The notes beneath the pieces are model-generated. The model had not been told where the DNA came from and made no database searches. It saw only the letters and a list, made by a program, of their open reading frames with translations. This document shows positions 47,071 through 59,140 of a stretch of 64,000 bases of DNA, piece after piece. Both the position numbers and the translations under genes were made by a program. Source of the stretch: Ophiocordyceps camponoti-saundersi (nom. inval.) (lineage: Eukaryota; Ascomycota; Sordariomycetes; Hypocreales; Ophiocordycipitaceae); the NCBI GenBank assembly GCA_003339415.1, contig PDHQ01000018.1, forward strand, positions 186,001 to 250,000, written 5' to 3'. The stretch's first letter is position 1. Each line of letters starts with the position of its first letter.

Positions 47071-47845
47071 TCAGTCGTCGAAACCGTCCCAGTCCTCATC
47101 TTCTTGCGTAGCCTCGTCGTCAACTGGCCACGCAGCTCGCTCATCATCGAGGACATCCAACGCCCTGACCCTCACGCTCTTCTCCTCAGCCTTCTTCAAA
47201 GAAACAAGCACCTTTTTCAACCTCGCCAAAAAGGCAACCCTCTCCTGATCATCCTTCTCCTTCTCCTCCTCCTCCTTAAACGCCCCCTCACGAACTAACT
47301 CGTCCACCAAAACATCCAAAACATGCAACCTCAACCCCAGCGCAACCCAGGTCCCGAAAACCATGCCCTCAAAGGCACAAGTCAAGTCCCGCCTCCACCT
47401 CGTGCCCGCCAACCAGGCAATCTGCGCGCGCATCATAAGCCTAGCGAGGAGAAGAAACTTATTCAACCGCAGAGCGTCGATGCCAGCCCACTGCCTCGAA
47501 AGCACGATCCAGAAACAGGCATACCACACCTGCCGTTCGCGGTGGGCGACGTCGAGGCTTGCTAGTTTCTGAGCGAGTTGTTGCTGTGCTTTGGCGCCGT
47601 CGCTCATCCATAGGGCGTAGAAGAGACCTGTCCATAGCTTTTGGGCTTCGGCTGAGGAGAGGGGTTTGCGACGGGTGGTGAGGTATGTTTCTAGGGCGGA
47701 GAGGGATTGCGTTCTGAGTTTTCTGTCTGGGGTTTGTTAGTGAGCTGTTGATTGCGATGAAGGGAGGAGACGTGCTGCTTGAGGCGAGGTTTCTGATGAA
47801 GGGGAGTGAGGTTGGTGGTGGTGATGGAGGTGCTGTGTCGGCCAT
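47071..47845 (-). CDS. RRP1: Ribosomal RNA processing protein Rrp1/Nop52 family
   Basis: Two exons: 47845-47772 and 47722-47071, with a 49-bp intron (starts GTCTCC, CACTAAC branch, ends ACAG). The product is about 241 residues. The join was chosen because it gives the continuous Nop52-type start PFIRNLASSSTKLRTQSLSA followed by LSSAEAQKLWTGLFYALWMSD, and because both unspliced frames are disrupted. Rrp1 acts in the nucleolus in processing of the 27S pre-rRNA and 60S subunit assembly. The helical repeats (VWYACFWIVLSRQWAGIDALRLNKFLLLAR) are characteristic. The C-terminus is acidic (DEATQEDEDWDGFDD). At 241 residues it is a little shorter than yeast Rrp1. It is divergently paired with the E2 gene across about 390 bp. 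Confidence 0.85.
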
Positions 47846-48235
47846 GATGACCGTCGGCATGTAAGGAGGCAGGGAAAAAAAAAACCCCGAGCTTCAACTT
47901 CGTGATGTTGAAGGAAGAAGAGACTCTTATCTGTAATGCGCGATAGACGTCATCCGCAAAGCCGCGAAGCAATCACAGAAAGACGAAGATGAGAAGCATC
48001 AAGAAGCAAAAGTCACGACAGAAAATTAGAAAAAAAGATCGGAAAGATGGTTTTTCCCCCCTCCGATGGAAATTTCCCCAGAAGGGTAGGTGGGAAGGAA
48101 AGATACGATTACGAAACGTCACCGCCGACATCATCACCATCCATCCATCCATCGAAAAGCAGCCCGCATAAACCATCAACCAACAAACCAACGAAGCAAG
48201 CAAAAAAAGGGCCAAACCAACAAGGGAAAAAAAAA
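47846..48235. promoter_or_regulatory. Shared divergent promoter region RRP1 / E2
   Basis: A 390-bp region between two divergently transcribed housekeeping genes. It is A-rich toward the E2 start (AAAAAAA before ATG 48236) and has an A-run near 47875-47884. No specific operator recognised. Confidence 0.5.
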
Positions 48236-48845
48236 ATGTCCAGCAAACGCATCACAAAAGTAAAGAGCAACCCAAAGCATCACGAATCTCCTTCCCATGA
48301 TTTCCCCCCCCCCCAAAAACATAAATCTGACTAACCATCATCTCAACACCCGAACCAAAAAAACGCAGGAATTCGCAGAAGCCTCACGCACACCACCGCA
48401 AGGCTTCACCATCTCTCTGGGCGGAAGCGACAATTCCGACCTCCGGAAATGGAACCTCGTCTTCGCTCCGCCCCAGCCCTCAGCCTACCACCCAGGCCGC
48501 TACGCGCTAGTGATGAGCCTACCGGAAGAATACCCCTTCAAGCCTCCTACAATCCGCTTCGTGACGCCCATCTACCACCCGAACGTGACCAACGACTCGC
48601 TGGGGAACGTCTGTCTGGCGGTGCTGAAACCAGATCAGTGGAAGCCTGCTACGAGGCTGGTCAGCGTCTTGCAGGCCGTCGCTTCGTTGCTGCTTGAGCC
48701 TCAGCCTGATGATCCGCTGGAGGAAAGCATCGCGGATGAGTTTCGGAACGATAGGAGTGCTTGGTTGGGCAAGGTTAGAGCGCATGTGAAGAGGCATGCT
48801 ATGGTCGAGCCGACTTTTCCATTGGAGGATGATGGCGCGTCATGA
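48236..48845 (+). CDS. Ubiquitin-conjugating enzyme E2, UBE2L3-like
   Basis: Two exons: 48236-48259 and 48369-48845, with a 109-bp intron (starts GTAAAG, ends CGCAG). The product is 166 residues. The first exon codes only eight residues (MSSKRITK), completing helix 1 of the UBC fold with EFAEASRTPPQGF. Core motifs: PEEYPFKPPTIRF, YHPNV with the HPN tripeptide, and the catalytic cysteine in GNVCLAV. The segment after the cysteine (WKPATRLVSVLQAVASLLLEPQPDDPLEESIADEF) resembles UBE2L3/UbcH7, which in animals works with HECT and RBR ligases. It carries activated ubiquitin as a thioester. The subfamily is inferred from that segment; a ubiquitin-like modifier E2 is less likely. Confidence 0.87.
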
Positions 48846-49657
48846 GCTGCTGCTGCTGCTGCTGCCGAGAGCCCATATTGAAATGAGGTTTTTTTGGGGG
48901 CGTGGAGGAGAGGCGACGACAGCTGGGAAGGGAGAAAGACATTATCACGGCGTCATCTCGGGGCGACGACAACTAAGAAGTGGACGGGACATTCTCACAA
49001 CGTCGAACCTGGCATCGAGGCATGATCTCACCCAGTCGTGAAACCCGAATGACGATAGCTTCGCTGCACCACTGGCTGAAAAAAAATGTCGATTATCACG
49101 TATCTATCTAGCCTCACCAGCCTTCATAATACACTCCCATCAGCTGTTAAAGATACGAGAGATAACTCATATGAGAGAAGAAAGGTAAGGGGGGGTTGAG
49201 GGAAAGAATCTCAAAGACCAGATCACAAAAGACCTCGGATCCTCGACATCCAGACAAAGGAGAAAAGAAAAGGAAATAAGATGAATAAATGGCTTGAACG
49301 CGGTCGACATGCACACGTTGATACAAACCCATCACTCCCCCGTTTTCCACCCTTAGAAAAGGCTCCAGTTGCTTTCGGAGGTTGTTGTTGCTTTGCTGCG
49401 TTTATTCTTTCTTTATGTGCCAGCCCTTGTTTTTTTGTCCCTGTTCTTTGCCTGCATCTCGCCCTCGTCTTTAAAATGGTTTCGTGGCCGTCATCATCAG
49501 CTGTGGTGTCGTGTTGGAGGGAAAAGAAAAAAGGACTGTCCATCATTTGGTGGAGAGAAAGAAGAAAAGGAGAAGACGAATAGGAGGAGGAGGAGCGAGG
49601 GAAGATGGTATATATGGGAGAGAGAGAGAGGGAGAGGGACAAGGAGTATGTAAGATG

Positions 49658-49690
<33 letters not shown>

Positions 49691-49873
49691 GGAGGGAGAG
49701 AGAGAGAGAGCGAGAGCGAGCGAGACAGATGGAGGGTGCGTGGAAGATAGTGACAGAGACAGACAGAGACAGAATAGAAGAGAGACGATGGCACCCCAAG
49801 ACCTGGAGATCGGCAGTTGCTTGATGAGCCACATCTCTCTCTGCCCTGACATGAACCAACTACGGCCAAACAG
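48846..49873. other. Intergenic region with GA/TG microsatellites
   Basis: About 1 kb between the convergent E2 and TBC genes. It holds a CTG run (about 48844-48862), a GGA run (about 49583-49594), GA runs (49617-49640 and 49671-49728) and a TG run (about 49659-49673). Plus-strand and minus-strand frames through these are repeat products. No gene. Confidence 0.65.
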
Positions 49874-51620
49874 CTAGGCCTCAGCTCGCGTCCGCGATGC
49901 CTCCCTCCGCCGCCGCCCAAACAAGGTCCCCTTCCGCCTCGTCCCCGTCGGCTCCTCGGCCTCGGGCGTCGTCGTCGCCGTACGGTCCTGCTGCGCCTTG
50001 TCGCGCCTCTCCTGTCGCCTCTCATCAATGGCATCCTGGCTCAGGTGGCCGAAGCCGTTGCGTCGCTTGAAGCAAGTCTCTATCAGCCCGTTGGCGTCCA
50101 GCATCCGCCGCGGCAGCGCCTGCACCACGCCGAACATCTCCATCGGATCGGACACCGCCTTGATCTCGGCCTCGCCGCTCTTGAATATGGCCAGCGCGAT
50201 GCGGAAAAGCGTCTTGGATCCCTCGTAGAAGAAAACGTCCCAGACTCGCAGCGTCGTCTCGATCGGCAGCGTGCCGATGTAGCAGCTCATGAACCAGGCC
50301 GTCATGCATAGCGTAATGGGCGGCAGACGCTCCGTCGACAGCCGCGGCTGATCACGCCGCCAAAGGGTAGGCCTCGGTTTGCGCGCCGCCTTGCCACCGT
50401 TGCCACCTCCGACCGCCCGCGATCCAGCCTCAAGCTCACCGCCGATCTTGTCCCAGACGGCCGGCATCGTATCCCTCAGCTCCGTCATCAGCACGCCCAG
50501 GTCCACCTTGGAACCCTCGAGGCTCATCTCGTGCGTGCCGGGCAGGTAGATGATGGTGATGACGTTGAGCAGCCAGAAGCACTGCTCCTCCGTCTCAACG
50601 AACAGCAGTAGGAGCCCGGCCAGAAAGTTGAGACTTTGGCAGTACCCGATGCGCGGGTTATAAACGGCAAAGGCGTGCAGCACTCGCCGCAACGATGACA
50701 CGATGGGCGGCTCATCCGTGCTCGGGCCGTTGCTGACGTCGGGGGGGCACGACGGCGGCGACGACTGGAACTGTATATTGTCGGGAAACGTGCGGTGCAA
50801 GTCGCGCTCGATGGCCTCGACGTCGACCGCCTTGGCCTCGCGCTCCAGCAGCTTCTCGTACAAGCCCGAGTGCTGGGCCAGGATAGCAGGCCCGCCGGCA
50901 TAGTAGAACCAGGCGGCACCGCGCCAGTCAGGCGGGATGCCCTTGCGTACGAATCGCTTCGTCTTGGCGCTGGGCGGCGGGAAGCGGATGGGCCGGTCCG
51001 TCATGAGACCGCACTCGGCAAGATAGGCCACCCATTTCTTGTGCCGCCGAGCCAGGTACTGCGTGTAGCCCTTGTTCCAGGCGTCGTACTGCTCCCTCGT
51101 GATGGACTGGTTCTGCTTCTTGAAGCCGTACCGGTCGCGGGAGCCCGGGTCCTCGGGCTCCATGGCGGCGCGAAACAGCGATGTCGGCGACGGCGGTAGA
51201 GTAGAGATCTTGGCTTCCGGCGGCGGCATCCGGTCGGACGACGACATCGACGGCACCGAGTCGAGCGACTTGGCCGAATCGCGCTTCTCGGCCACGTCGA
51301 GGTCGGCGGCCGCCGAGAGGGCGGGCACCGAGGCAGTGAAGGCGGGGCTGGTGAAGAGCATCTTGGATTGCCGGATCTCGGCATCGAGCGCGGATCGGGT
51401 CGTCGGGACAGGCGGCGCCAGGTAGTCGTCGTCGACATGTCGTCCCTCTGCAGGTGCCGACATGGCCGTGGCAGGGCGAGGCGGGTCGTCGATGCTGGTC
51501 GTGGAGTCGGAAGGGTCGGGAGCGACGGTCACGACGCTCTTAACAATGACTTGGCGATTGCTGTCGCTGTCGCCGTCAATGTCTAAATCGTCTTCGTCGT
51601 CTTCGTCTTCGTTGTCGTCT

Positions 51621-51653
<33 letters not shown>

Positions 51654-52588
51654 GCAAAGCCCTTCTCATACATGCACATGACATCCTCCAGACTCGGCTC
51701 GTCCGTGTAAAGCGAGGTAACGGAGCTGGTCTTTGTCAGGACACTGCTCCGCTCCGTTACAGCAGTCCCAAACGCAGACGACTCAGTCAGCTGCGACCTG
51801 AAACTCGAACGCCCGTCGCCGGCCATCCAGGGCGGAGGAGGCGCCCCACCAACCGCCATGGGTGAGGAGGGGGAAGCCAATTGGGCCCGGGCGGCCGTCA
51901 GGGGCGGGCCGAAGCCATTCCGGGCGCGTGCGAACTTGGGAACGGGCAGGTCGACCGAGGGGGGAGGCCCCAGTGGAGAGGAGAAGGGGGAGGCGGACTT
52001 GTGCGACGAGGAGGCTGATGGCCGTCGCCAGGGAGGTGTTTGGGGTGCGCAGAACTCGTAGAGGTCCGAGGGCGGCGGCACCACGTTGGCTAATAATCGG
52101 GGAACGGGCGCGCTTTGTTCCGTTGGTTGACGCAGACTCTGCTTCCGCGGCCTGGAGAAATTCTCGACTTCGTGAGGCGAGCGAACCTCGACCTTGTTTT
52201 TGTTACTATTGCAGGCCTCGTAGTTGGTTTTGAGCACGTCGGGCGGTGCGTTGCCGCGTCTCTCGGCGAGGCTTGTCGACGATGACGATGATATTGTTGA
52301 TAGTGACGATGACGACTCGGCGGCTAACTGCGGCTGTTCAGACCAGCCTTCGTCTGTCGAGGTCGGACTCGACAGAATCAGATGGGATCCGTTTGACAGC
52401 GAGTCCCAGCGCGGAGACACGGGTAGCGGTGGCAACTGTACGGCCTGGGGGTCGCTGCCATGAACGGCGATGGGTGAGACGCTGGGCCTGATCCGCGAGG
52501 CGTAGACGGAGCATTGCCTATTGCGAAGGCTGCGCTGACGCTCGACGGAACCGCCGTTGTCGAACCTGGGGACGGCCATGGAGTACAT
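49874..52588 (-). CDS. TBC-domain Rab GTPase-activating protein
   Basis: Single exon, 904 residues. The first 540 residues are disordered and Ser/Pro-rich with an acidic Asp run (about 315-335). The TBC domain spans about 545-800, starting RKGIPPDWRGAAWFYYAGG. The two catalytic fingers are present: the arginine finger in IERDLHRTFP (near 594) and the glutamine finger in YCQSLNFLAG (near 649), the latter differing from the common YxQGMN by Ser-Leu in place of Gly-Met. Further TBC segments are WLLNVITIIYLPG, WFMSCYIGTLPIETTLRVWDVFFYEGSKTLFRIALAIF. A 40-residue Gly/Ala-rich insertion interrupts the domain after WDKIGGELEAG. It stimulates GTP hydrolysis by a Rab protein, which one is unknown. A second ATG three codons in is an alternative start. 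Confidence 0.9.
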
Positions 52589-55500
52589 TTAGGCCTGAGC
52601 CCAGCGTCGGTCACGCCGTCGACTGACTCGCAAAAAACACTGGGCTCGCCGGGGGGGCTGGGTGAAGGGGGGTTGGGTGGCAGGACGTGACTTCTCTCGG
52701 CTTGTGTCTGTGTGTGTGTGTGGCTGTAAATGTTTCTTTTCCTCTTTCTCCTCGTTATGGAGGATTTTGTTTGATTTTGTCGTCTGATGATATCCTTTTG
52801 GTTATCACGACGCGAGGTCGGATAACCGTCCCCCTCAACGGTGTAGAATCGGCAGCTCAGGGTCGGGATCCGATGCCATCTCTCCTCGACCCCGTGATCG
52901 AGTAGGCAAGCCGGTTCGAGGACGATGAGAAAAAAAAATTGTGTGTGGGCGGGCGGGCTGTCGAGCTCCTCTTCCTCGTTGTGAGAGCAGCTGTGGCACG
53001 CAGGCCAAGAAGAGGGGGGGAATGCGGAGGAAAAGGGCCGTTGGTCGCGGGCCACTGCCGAGAGAAGGAATTGGTTTTTTTTTTTCCTTTGTTTTCTTTT
53101 TCTCAGCACCGAAACGCGGAGCCCGTTGAGAGGCTTCTTTTTCTCTTTCTCTTTCCCCTTGACTATCGCTGTCGTGGCGGAAGAAGAAAGAGTCGTGTTG
53201 CTTGATCCGGGGGCGGGAGGTTGGTTTTTTTTTTCGCCCCTTGAGTGTGTCAATGTTTCGTCTCTATTCCGTCCGGGAGGAGGAAAGCAAGACGGAAGAG
53301 ATCTCTTTCCCCTGTGCAACAGCAAGCACCTCGAAAGGAAGAGAGAGAAGAAAGAGATTGCTGTTTTGTCGATGAAAAAGAAACAAGAGCAGGCTGAGAG
53401 AGAGAGATACAGCGAGAGAGAGAGAGAGAGAGATGATGGCCCCGGAATGGCAGCGACGCTTGCAGCAAAAACAAGGCCGATGAGGAAAATAGAGCAAGGG
53501 GGCCGGGGGTATTTCACATCCCGCAAAGGTACTCATGCACGGCAAATTGGAATGCGAGTACCTCTTTTAGCCTGATGGCTACATCTCACTCGGCTCCGCG
53601 CTCGATGGTCCCTTTCCAGGGCCAGGGTCTCAGCAGATCAGCGCGGGCGCCAGATAGCAGCTCAGGTACCTCTTCATCAGTCGCTCTGGTCAGATTCGCC
53701 CTATTGCTGATCGTCCGATACCTACGACCCCAGCATCCCTCCGCTCCCCCGCCCTGGCATGATTGTACATAAGGTCGTCAGCGGGCCGCAGCCATGGCTT
53801 CATGCCAGTTCCCACTTCTAACCCACCCACCTACCCACCACACTCACCCCCTACTACGGATAAACTACCCGTAGAACTAGCAGCAGTCACCTTACATAGT
53901 ATCCGTACGGTCTGTTAGTATCCGTGGCTAATATGTGCGGATAGTGTGATGCACAGTATCATATCTACCTACCTACCTAGGTAGGCTATATCTAGTATGT
54001 GTGGCTGGCCTGCATCGCGTGCGTGTATGTGTGCCTTGGAAACGCGCCGCCTCTGTCCAGGGGGCTTCTCTCTCTTTCACTCTCTCTTTCTCGCTCGATC
54101 ACTTTTACCATCTCCCTATCTTTCCTTTTTTTTTCCCTCAATTCCCTTCTTTCTTCTTCTCCTTCTTCTTCGTCTGTTATTATCATCTCCCCTGTTTATC
54201 CACCGTCAAGGCGTAAATTACCGCCCGGCAGCATGGTTCGTCACATTAGAGCTTTAAACAAGGAAACAATAAACAACAGCTTTGCTATGAGCGGCATTAA
54301 CAAGCTTATAGGAGCAAATGCATGGATCCCTCGAGGAAACATGGCGGCGACCCGCTCTTCTTTTGATTGGGAAAACATGGGGGGGGGGGCCTTTCATCAA
54401 GCATCTCGTCTTCTCCGGGGGTAAGAGGGTGCTTGTTTCTTTTTCTCTTGTTTCCCATTTTCCCAGCCTTTCCAACTGTCTACCTCGATGTGTATCCATG
54501 TACTGAGATTCGTGCAAAGACGATCCTCCCGCGAGTGCAAGCAAGGGAGGAGAGGAGAACAACGAATGACGTAGCCGTACATACATAAATACATACAGAC
54601 GTGCATACCGTGCATCCGTACGGAGCACACCCGTCTTGTTTGTGTACGAATATCTGCCGATTATTCGCACCTCGCGTCGGTAATATGCACATGCAAAGTG
54701 CAGCATATTTCGAACGCGCAACATCAGAGATCAGGCGCCTTCTATTCGTACAAGCTAGTGCTCTAGACCCTGTCTCGAAATGGTCTCTTTTTCCGCGCCG
54801 CCTGGAATGTGGCTTGAGACCTTGCAACGACGTCATTATACCCTCATCTTCTTAGTCGACAGACCCAGGAGGAGAAGAAAGCTCAGTGTGCATCCAGGGG
54901 AGGCTGACATCGAGTTGACTTCCACCTACCCTACGCACATGCATGCGAGTACGTGAGACGCTCACTCACTTACCACCTCCTCTTACATCTCTTACATACA
55001 AACATCTCCAACTCTTTCTACCTCGACAGCTTGATAGTAAATTGAAAAGTTATTACTACATATAAACGAGTACAAAGCTACCTATGTATGTAGGTGGACA
55101 GATATGTATGTATGTAAACTGGCATTACCAAAGTTGTCTGAAAGTTCCGCCGCCTTTCATCTCTCTTATCATGTTCCTATAGAAAAAGGAACTTCGTTTA
55201 CCACGCCTTCTGTAAGAACACCGGGGTAATTGACTGCAACGCGACATAACCCTATCTGAATACAAGAAGTTATTGATCAACTCTTATCAATCGACCTGAC
55301 AAGAAATCCAATTCCTGAACTAACGTACATATGTACATACCCATAAGTTAACCCCAGAAAAGAGTAATCAGGCTATGACGTGTCGAATCTAGCAACTGTC
55401 AAGAGATGAATGGCAATTTTAAAAGCAAAAGGCCCCAAGGTTCAAGATACCTAGGCAACAGAAACCATCCATACTATCTCATGACATGTATGTATACATA

Positions 55501-55930
55501 TATTCCGCAGGAAAGAAAACAAAGAGGGTTTGGACGCCTTTCAGCAGTGTGGCAATTGGACGACATACATACACATATACATATGTACAGCCTATTGTGA
55601 ATTCGGTGTCAAGTCTACATATATGGTATCAATCTGTCCATATCTCCTTGGCATCCTTCAGCAAAATCCCAATTCACAGTTGATAAGCGGGAGCACAACA
55701 ATCCGTGCCATAAGCAACCACATACATATACATGTATACACATAGCATGCCTATATGGTAGGTATATAGGCATGACACTTCCCTCCGTGATTAACCCCGA
55801 CTCAAAGCACGCCGACTTCCCGAACCAGAAAGCGGCAACAGTGCAGAAGATCATCAAAGAATGCCGCAAGTGTCGTCAACGAGGCATTTGCAAAGACCCG
55901 GCTTTCGGGGACGACTTCGACTATAATCGT
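52589..55930. other. 3.3-kb intergenic region, no convincing gene
   Basis: The first about 1 kb is the likely promoter of the TBC gene, with GT and T runs and a GA run (about 53396-53435). Beyond it are TACC/GTAC repeats (about 53966-53985), a CTT-rich stretch (54061-54180), a nine-G run near 54381, and CATA/TATG repeats (55080-55110, 55560-55590, 55720-55760). Short frames near 54230-54420 and 54600-54855 lack coding features. A minus-strand frame starting at 55869 begins with a hydrophobic stretch (MRHSLMIFCTVAAFWFGKSA) but has no further support. Confidence 0.6.
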
Positions 55931-56317
55931 TTATGCCGCTGCCTCGCCCAGATACGGCGACGACGGCCAGTCTTCGTCATCGCCAGCGGGGTCAATAACT
56001 AGTAGGAAAGAGTCGAATAGGCTCTGAAGCATGGTGCCAACGCTTTGGAGCTGGGCGTCGGACCGAGAGGGCAGGTGTTCGATCCGTGATATACTCTGCC
56101 CTCCAAGGCGAAATCGACCATGTGGGCGGTTTAAGCTAAGAGTATAATCCCCTTCATCGCGCAAAAGGTAAAGAAAAGCCATTACGTGGCATTCGTCTGG
56201 CTCGAGATCTACTGACCCGACTTTTGTGACGTCACCAACAAGGAATAAGACTCGTGCTCTGTCGTCGGGCTGATGAAGCTCGTTCGCGAGCATCTGACTC
56301 ACGTCAAGGTTCCGGTT
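55931..56317 (-). CDS. Possible terminal exon of an unidentified gene
   Basis: An open frame of about 128 codons on the minus strand, after a possible TAG acceptor at 56318-56319, ending TAA at 55931. It reads like real protein (DVSQMLANELHQPDDRARVL..., ECHVMAFLYLLRDEG, GRFRLGGQSISRIEHLPS) and has mixed, non-repetitive composition. No convincing first exon was found: the frame is blocked just upstream by a stop, and a candidate upstream piece (56481-56320) is open in another phase. On the opposite strand, 55772-56002 and 56254-56505 also look protein-like. It may be a last exon, a decayed gene, or chance. I recognise no family. Confidence 0.3.
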   Translation of the reverse strand, partial: NRNLDVSQMLANELHQPDDRARVLFLVGDVTKVGSVDLEPDECHVMAFLYLLRDEGDYTLSLNRPHGRFRLGGQSISRIEHLPSRSDAQLQSVGTMLQSLFDSFLLVIDPAGDDEDWPSSPYLGEAAA

Positions 56318-56505
56318 CTATTAAAGTGGACGAGATGAAGCCCGTCAACTACACTCGCGACAACCCAAGTCCATTGGACGCCCTTTCGATGCCGGGAACG
56401 GCCGTCGATAGCAACGAGTTCTTCAAGGGGAGCAAACTCCCCAAGCCACGGCAACGCATCGCCTCTCACGCTTATGTACATACGCTATCGCTGAGCTTTT
56501 CTTAA

Positions 56506-58448
56506 CAGCAATGCTCTGCTAATGAGGGAGATGGAAGGGCATGGGCTGATGAACTGAAGCTCTAGCCAGCCGTGCTATTTCATCTACCCTAGGCTTCTTG
56601 ACCCTTCAGCTCCTTTCTGTCAGAAACGACAAATAGTCGCATACAGTCTGTAGGTCAGCTTGAGACCTGCAAGTAACACTCCGCAGCATGCACCATCTTT
56701 GGGCGTACCCGGTCATATAACGCGTTGCCTTGGACGCTCTCCCGCCCCCCTCTCACAAGTCACCAACCCCTATCAGGCCATCAATTTTCCACACCTGTCG
56801 ATCGGCAAACCCGCGGTCCAAGTCCGGTTCATAATTTATTAATCGGGAAGAGAGGACCATGACATGAAGGTGACCATCAAACTTTTCCACACCCTCTCTT
56901 TCTCCTCATTCCCTTTCTCCCTTCCCCTCCCTCGAGAAAAGGTCGAGCCTCTCATGCCATGCCAGGACGGAAACGTCCAGGGGCCCGGGTTAAAAGACTA
57001 ATGTACCCGAAACCTCTCACGGCCCGCCCGCTGTCTGGGTTGGCTCAAGTCTCCGATACGACGGGACCAAGGGTACCGTTTGCGGAAGAGCGAGGGATTT
57101 CTGTCCCTTCTTTCTTTTTGTGTGTTTTCCTGGCGGTATCGCGACTTGGATTGGACAACGACGATTGATGGTGAAGAAGAAGAAGAAGAAGACGGTGAAG
57201 ATGAAGATGGTAGTGGTGGTGATGATGATGATGGGCGCAAAGGATTCCTCTTTGGAACGGGGGAGAAGGATTCCTTTTCATGCAGACGCTCCCTCTCTCC
57301 CTCTCCCCTTGTCCCCTGCTTTTCCCTCTCTCCTATCTAACTCTCTTTTTCGCCCCCTCAGCCTCCACTGGAAAGGAGCAGAAGAAGAAGGAAGGAAAAG
57401 CAGAACGAAAAGGAGGAATAGAAAAAACACACACACACACGCACTCACTCACACCAGGTCTTAACCGCATACGGCCTCAACCTTCATACTGTGCTGCACC
57501 AACTTACCGAGACATGGGGCGTGTCTCTATGTATGCTCTTAGAAGGCTGGAGTGGCTTCCCGTGCGCTGGTTCGTTCACGCCTTGGTTCGTTCACGCCCT
57601 CCCCCTCTCGCTCAGGGCCTCCTCTACTCCTCTCCTCTCCTCTCCTCTCCTCTCCTCTCCTCTCTACGGAGTACATACTCTCCTCTACTCTCGCCCCCCC
57701 CCGCACTGCTCACACATAGTCCGAGGCTGACTTTTTCCTGCTCGATGCAGCCTAGCCCGTGTAGGAATTGGTAGCAATTGACTGCTGTTAGTCCCGTCGC
57801 CAAACTACCGTGCTGTCGTTAGCATTAACAAGTTGGATGGACGGCTTGCCCCCCCTACCTAACCTCTCGGCCTGCTCCCCTCCCTGCCTCCCTCCACGTC
57901 CCTGCCCGGTACTGTGTTATCCCCCCCCCCTTCTCTCTCTCACACCTCGAGCCTTTGTTCTCTCTCTTTCTCTCTCCTCTCTCTATCTGTCTCTCTTCTC
58001 TCCCCTCTTTCTTCCTGTCTTCCCCATCTCACTCTCTCTCTCTCTTGTGCCATTCATTCTCTCCATCTTAAACACCACTGTCCCCTTGTAACCGTTCCTA
58101 TATCCTCTTAACCTCCCGTCCTCCTCCCCCATCTTCTTCTCTTCCCTGTATACATAAACCCCATCAACATATCCGTACATCCATCCATCCATACATCCAT
58201 CCATACAGTCTCTTGCTGCTCTTCCAAGGGACGCTTACTATCCCTCCCCCCTCCCCACCTCCCAACCCCTTCCCACCCTTTCCTTTCTGTCTCTCCCCCA
58301 TAAATACTGTCCCCCCTCCTCCTCACCTCTCCGCTCCCTCGATCTACCTCCACCTATAACACACCCAACTATCCGCCTCATCCCTACCGCAGCCTCTGCG
58401 ACCCTCGTAGCCGTCAATTGCCTCGTTTTACTACGTCACACACACGCC
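56506..58448. other. Intergenic, pyrimidine-rich toward the 3' side
   Basis: About 1.9 kb without a supported gene. Holds a GAAGAA/GATGAT run (about 57166-57235), CCTCT pentamers (about 57624-57662), C runs near 57697 and 57920, and CT-rich tracts from 57940 to 58340 with a CATC/CATA run (about 58166-58205). The last 300 bp plausibly form the promoter and leader of the acidic-protein gene at 58449. Confidence 0.6.
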
Positions 58449-59140
58449 ATGTCTTCTCGTAAGAGAAAGCAGGACGAAGAAGAGGAGGAGCTCGTTTCCT
58501 TGCCGGAAGAGGACGACGGTGAGGAGGAAGAGGAGTACGTGAAGTCAACTCAATCGCGAGGCCGGACCGAGGCTGTGAAGCTCTTCCGTTTCGGTACTAA
58601 CTTGACGCTTCAGGTATGTTTCCACTGGAGACGAAGAGGAAGACGGTGAAGAGGACGATGAGGTAGACGATGAAGCCGTCAAGGACGGCGAGGAAGATGA
58701 GGAAGATGCCGAAGACGAGGAAGCCGAGGCCGAGGCCGCCAATGGCACCAATGGCACCAATGGCGACAAGGCGGAAGGCAAGAAGAACGGCGTCAAAGGT
58801 GAGCAGAACCGGACCCTGCGATTGGTTCATCAATCGGGTTCACAAGACTCACTCCTGTTCGACAGCTTCTGCAGCCGATCAACCGCCAGTGAAGAGGCGA
58901 AAGACCGAGGGCGAGACCGACACACCCGCCGCTAATGGAGATGCCGCCGAGGAGGAAGACGACGCCGACAAGTCCAAAAACAAGAACAAGGACGGTGAAG
59001 AGGAGGAGGAGGAGGAAGAGGAGAAAGAAGAGCCGTCAGCACCGGCCAAGGAGGTTGTCAAAAAGGCGGAGGCTGCGGCCGAGGAGAAGACCGACGCCAA
59101 GGCTACGGCTGCGGCCGGTGGCGGCGACGAAGAGGAATGA
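58449..59140 (+). CDS. Acidic low-complexity nuclear-type protein
   Basis: Three exons: 58449-58534, 58614-58798 and 58866-59140. Intron 1 is 79 bp (starts GTACGT, perfect TACTAAC branch, ends TTCAG); intron 2 is 67 bp (starts GTGAGC, ends GACAG). The product is about 181 residues. It starts MSSRKRKQDEEEEELVSLPE and is dominated by Glu/Asp/Lys with Ala-rich and NGTNGTNG stretches. PPVKRRKTEGE near the middle is a likely nuclear signal. Such acidic proteins often bind histones or basic nuclear proteins, but no CHZ or other named chaperone motif is certain here. The donor GTACGT was preferred over GTGAAG four bases later because only it keeps the downstream frame open. Confidence 0.72.

Noticed and set aside
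54230..54424. Plus-strand frame starting MVRHIRALNKET
   Set aside because: No signal peptide, and it runs through a nine-G run; no support beyond being open.
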